From CBDHEY01 sp965262305 (GTDB lineage: Bacteria; Pseudomonadota; Gammaproteobacteria; Pseudomonadales; Cellvibrionaceae), in the NCBI GenBank assembly GCA_965262305.1, contig CBDHEY010000002.1, forward strand, positions 1,550,001 to 1,614,000: a stretch of 64,000 nucleotides of DNA. Reading direction: 5' to 3'. Under the pieces are notes generated by a model. The model was given only the letters and a program-made list of their open reading frames with translations, was not told where the DNA came from and searched no databases. Positions 61,551 to 64,000 of the stretch are shown in pieces. Position numbers and translations under genes: made by a program. The first letter of the stretch is position 1; every line of letters begins with the position of its first letter.

Positions 61551-63712
61551 AAATAAAGCGGAATTGGATTTAATTCATTTTCATTTAATGATTGTGTTAA
61601 CCATCCTTGTTTTACTGGTATGCTAAATAAACGTTCGTTGGCAAATTGAGGCCAAAAATGACACAAACCAGGTACAATAACTTTCAATGTTTTAAGGTTT
61701 ATATCTGGTCGAGTATAATCCACAACACATAATTCTAGATTTTTTTCCTTAAGATCCTCTTCGATGTATAAGATGTCATCCCGAAGAGATTGGTTTTTTA
61801 TAATAGGAAAAGCATCCATAGCGAGTTTATTTGTGTTGCGTTTTGGAAATAGGTAAGGAAGTGGTTCGATCGCTCCGAAATCAAAAGGTCCAGTTACTTT
61901 GTCTCTCACAACAATAAGCTGAAACATTTCAGTGAGTGATCGAGTACATGCAACCCTGGGGTCGATATGTGCACCAAATCCTAAAACGAAGTTTTTTGAA
62001 TATTTGTGTTGCCCAACGGCGACAGAGCAGGCGACATTGATATCGCTACTGATGTCAAGCAGCCAATACTCCCACTGCTCCGCCAGCGTATTATCGATCT
62101 TTGAAAGCTGTTTCTCAGGTATGATGCTTATATCGATTTCTTTTCGTGGGATTTGGTTGTACCACCAGAGGGCAGCTGCATCCCGCTCTATTAGTTCGAG
62201 AGCGCCTTGTAGAATCGCTTCTTCCTTTGTATTTCCTGCTGAATTCCCATTGTGATTATATAGAGAGTATACATGATCACTAAATGGAGTGTTTGCAAGG
62301 CAATAGGGTGCGGGGAAATAGACAAATTCATGTTTTGATATTGACCAGCCTCGTATCCAGCTTATGGGAGACCAGCCGTCGTATTGTTTGACCCATTGAG
62401 GTTGTTCTAGACTAACACTCGAATATTTTTCAAAAATTTTATATTGTGAATTGCTAAATGGTGTAAGCTCTTGAGGCAAAAAGTAGCGATTGTCTAGATC
62501 TCCAGGTTTAGAAATAAGTATATTTTCATCTCCGGTGTACTGCGCAGCTTGGCGTTCAAGAGCCTCGCCAAGGGCACTAACAAGGGCTTGTTCATCGGAA
62601 ACGCCTTTACCTAAAGATAGCTGAACAAACGTGTCTGCTGAAGGGTCATCTAAGCTGTAACTATTTTGGAAATAGGATGCTCGATATATTTTAAGTCGAT
62701 TTTCATCTTCCAATTGTGAAATTTCTTGTATATCGCTTATAACACCAGCGGTCGAGTCTACTAAACCCTTCAGTTTAGAATAGGTTTCGAATCGGCTTAG
62801 TTGGCGAAACCCACCATCCAAGTCTAGATTTTTGTCAATGGATTCAAGTGTTATTGGCTCTTGGTTTATTTTAAAAAAGTAATTTGGATCACCGCAAGTC
62901 GCGCACTGAGGTCGCTTCGTAACAGAGTGTTCTTTCCACTCTTTTTTTACTAATTGAAAAAATATACTTTTATCTGATGCTTTCAATTTTGTATAGAAAT
63001 GATCTCTAAGGGCGTCCAACCGGTCAACTAAATTTGAAAAATCAGATCTACAGGGTAATGCAATATGAAAATGTTGATTCATATAGCGTCTATACCATTC
63101 CCGCACGGGCTTGTTTTGAATAATTCTAGATCTTAGACATTCAAAGCAAGGTATATTTTTACTTTTATTTTTAGAACGAAATAATGGGCCAAGAATAGGT
63201 TCATCCCCACTTAGCTTGACTAAGCACCAATCTTGATTTTTATTAATTGAGTATTTGTTTATTTCAATTAAGTTTGGATCAAAAAAATCATCGACCACAA
63301 CCCATATAATTTGGGAATCTAAATCAGTTAGTGAATTGATCACTTCATTTAACTGATCTTGATTGTTTTTAATACTCTCGCTCAATACGTAAATATTATT
63401 TCTAATATGAAGTCTTGTATTAATCGAATAATAGTCATCCGTAACATAGTCTAAAGCATCTGCTTTTTCTTTTGTTAGTATTCTATTTTCAACTAGCTCG
63501 TCGATTCGCTTTAAACGAGATATCTGTTGCATGGTTTCAGTGGATTGAAAAATATAATCCGACAGTTTTCCATGATTCATAATAAACGCATTGAGATTGT
63601 CGAATTCACTTTTCTTTACAAAAAAATCATCTGTCTCGCTTAAAAAAAGAGCACCCTGCGATAACTGAAATTTACTATATCTTGGGTGCCACCTAAGTGT
63701 TGGATTATTCAT
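61547..63712 (-). CDS. Fused TOMM cyclodehydratase (RRE/ThiF-like plus YcaO)
   Basis: About 721 residues from ATG 63712; the frame also has a TTG at 63733. It has the TruD/PatD-type order. The N-terminal part (LRWHPRYSKFQLSQGALFLS) resembles leader-peptide-binding regions. A ThiF/E1-like part follows with two CxxC zinc sites (IPCFECLRSR, QCATCGDPNY). A YcaO domain of about 400 residues carries ATP-site motifs SLGKGVSDEQALVSALGEAL with ERQA, GNSAGNTKEEAILQGALELI with ERDA, and DPRVACTRSLTEMFQL. The C terminus is NPIPLYL, a weak form of the proline-rich end. Such enzymes turn Cys/Ser/Thr of a precursor into azolines using ATP. It begins 11 bases after the upstream stop and overlaps the reductase gene. 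Confidence 0.9.
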   Translation of the reverse strand: MNNPTLRWHPRYSKFQLSQGALFLSETDDFFVKKSEFDNLNAFIMNHGKLSDYIFQSTETMQQISRLKRIDELVENRILTKEKADALDYVTDDYYSINTRLHIRNNIYVLSESIKNNQDQLNEVINSLTDLDSQIIWVVVDDFFDPNLIEINKYSINKNQDWCLVKLSGDEPILGPLFRSKNKSKNIPCFECLRSRIIQNKPVREWYRRYMNQHFHIALPCRSDFSNLVDRLDALRDHFYTKLKASDKSIFFQLVKKEWKEHSVTKRPQCATCGDPNYFFKINQEPITLESIDKNLDLDGGFRQLSRFETYSKLKGLVDSTAGVISDIQEISQLEDENRLKIYRASYFQNSYSLDDPSADTFVQLSLGKGVSDEQALVSALGEALERQAAQYTGDENILISKPGDLDNRYFLPQELTPFSNSQYKIFEKYSSVSLEQPQWVKQYDGWSPISWIRGWSISKHEFVYFPAPYCLANTPFSDHVYSLYNHNGNSAGNTKEEAILQGALELIERDAAALWWYNQIPRKEIDISIIPEKQLSKIDNTLAEQWEYWLLDISSDINVACSVAVGQHKYSKNFVLGFGAHIDPRVACTRSLTEMFQLIVVRDKVTGPFDFGAIEPLPYLFPKRNTNKLAMDAFPIIKNQSLRDDILYIEEDLKEKNLELCVVDYTRPDINLKTLKVIVPGLCHFWPQFANERLFSIPVKQGWLTQSLNENELNPIPLYL

Positions 63713-63723
63713 AATCGCTTGTT

Positions 63724-64000
63724 TTACGAACAAGTAAATGGATATGCAGGTCCAGTTGCGTTATATCTGGCTAGTGCTAATGCAAATGCATTAGCATTTT
63801 GTTCGACCTCTGGTGCAAATGGTATTTCAATCGTCGTGAGATTTGGTACATTGTCGTAAGCTTGTTTGAACTCTTGATCAATTCTATTCGTTTCTTGCGA
63901 ATTGTCTTTTGAAAAGAAATAGTCCATTGGACGATAAATAAATCTTACGTTGAATATCCAGGGTGATTCATAATCATAGTGTTCCTTGAGAATAGCTCGC
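63724..64000 (-). CDS. 3' end of a gene cut by the window edge, upstream of the YcaO gene
   Basis: The frame is open from the stop at 63724 to the window edge (at least 91 codons). An internal ATG at 63927 is not the necessary start, because sense codons continue upstream (HYDYESPWIFNVRFIYRP precedes it). The visible C-terminal part reads FKQAYDNVPNLTTIEIPFAP, then FALALARYNATGPAYPFTCS at the very end. No family recognised. Only 11 bases separate it from the cyclodehydratase ATG, so it belongs to the same operon. It may be another tailoring enzyme, or, less likely, a long-leader precursor, since the tail ends in Thr-Cys-Ser. Confidence 0.6.
   Translation of the reverse strand, partial: RAILKEHYDYESPWIFNVRFIYRPMDYFFSKDNSQETNRIDQEFKQAYDNVPNLTTIEIPFAPEVEQNANAFALALARYNATGPAYPFTCS

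Noticed and set aside
63724..63927. A 67-residue peptide as a free-standing azoline precursor
   Set aside because: The frame continues with sense codons upstream of its ATG to the window edge, so the peptide is more likely the tail of a longer gene; it is reported as partial.

Overview
The window looks like chromosomal DNA of an AT-rich (roughly 40% GC by eye) marine-type gammaproteobacterium. The housekeeping genes (thrS-infC-rpmI-rplT-pheS/pheT-ihfA, glnS, cysS, lpxH, ppiB, folD, miaE, rsmC, rsuA, djlA) are gammaproteobacterial in type and order. The TonB/ExbB/ExbD/DUF3450 block and the secreted hydrolases and nucleases recall the Cellvibrionales (Teredinibacter/Saccharophagus-like). That placement is inference; no rRNA gene is present to test it.

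Layout. 1-16.1 kb is an envelope or exopolysaccharide region. It has a half-size ABC exporter, a methyltransferase-like protein, three GT4 glycosyltransferases, a polysaccharide pyruvyl transferase and a Wzy-like polymerase, mostly in translationally coupled order. GDP-fucose genes (gmd, fcl, gmm) and a UDP-glucuronate 4-epimerase follow. A long Wza-like SLBB export protein is read from the other strand. Between the polymerase and gmd lie decayed pieces of a Fic gene and of a second, diverged fcl. Three 49-bp tandem repeats and the Asn and Val tRNA genes separate the sugar genes from the export gene.

16.3-25.6 kb is the translation block thrS-infC-rpmI-rplT-pheS-pheT-ihfA-merR-tRNA-Pro. infC appears to use an ATT start, and a UDP-glucose dehydrogenase gene (ugd) sits between pheS and pheT. 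Its product feeds the UDP-glucuronate epimerase of the first region. 26-35 kb is accessory: an orphan regulator with two HTH segments, a 1142-residue secreted esterase-like protein, a small secreted protein, a secreted endonuclease I with a C-terminal anchor, and an eight-haem cytochrome with TPRs. 34.8-41.5 kb holds a DUF1289 protein, miaE and a TonB energy-transduction operon (lipoprotein, DUF3450, TtpC-type ExbB, ExbB, ExbD, TonB, TPR protein). 41.7-58.2 kb is mixed core metabolism, including a BacNav-type channel with an unusually acidic filter and a Pro-Arg-His tRNA cluster.

58.2-64 kb is the most interesting part. A long AT-rich gene-poor stretch is followed, on the minus strand, by an azoline-RiPP (TOMM)-type gene set. 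It has a fused ThiF-like/YcaO cyclodehydratase translationally coupled to a protein resembling thiazolinyl imide reductases of siderophore synthesis (PchG/Irp3), then an FHA-domain protein. A further gene upstream is cut by the window edge. No precursor peptide, azoline dehydrogenase, protease or exporter is visible here, so the cluster probably continues beyond base 64000.
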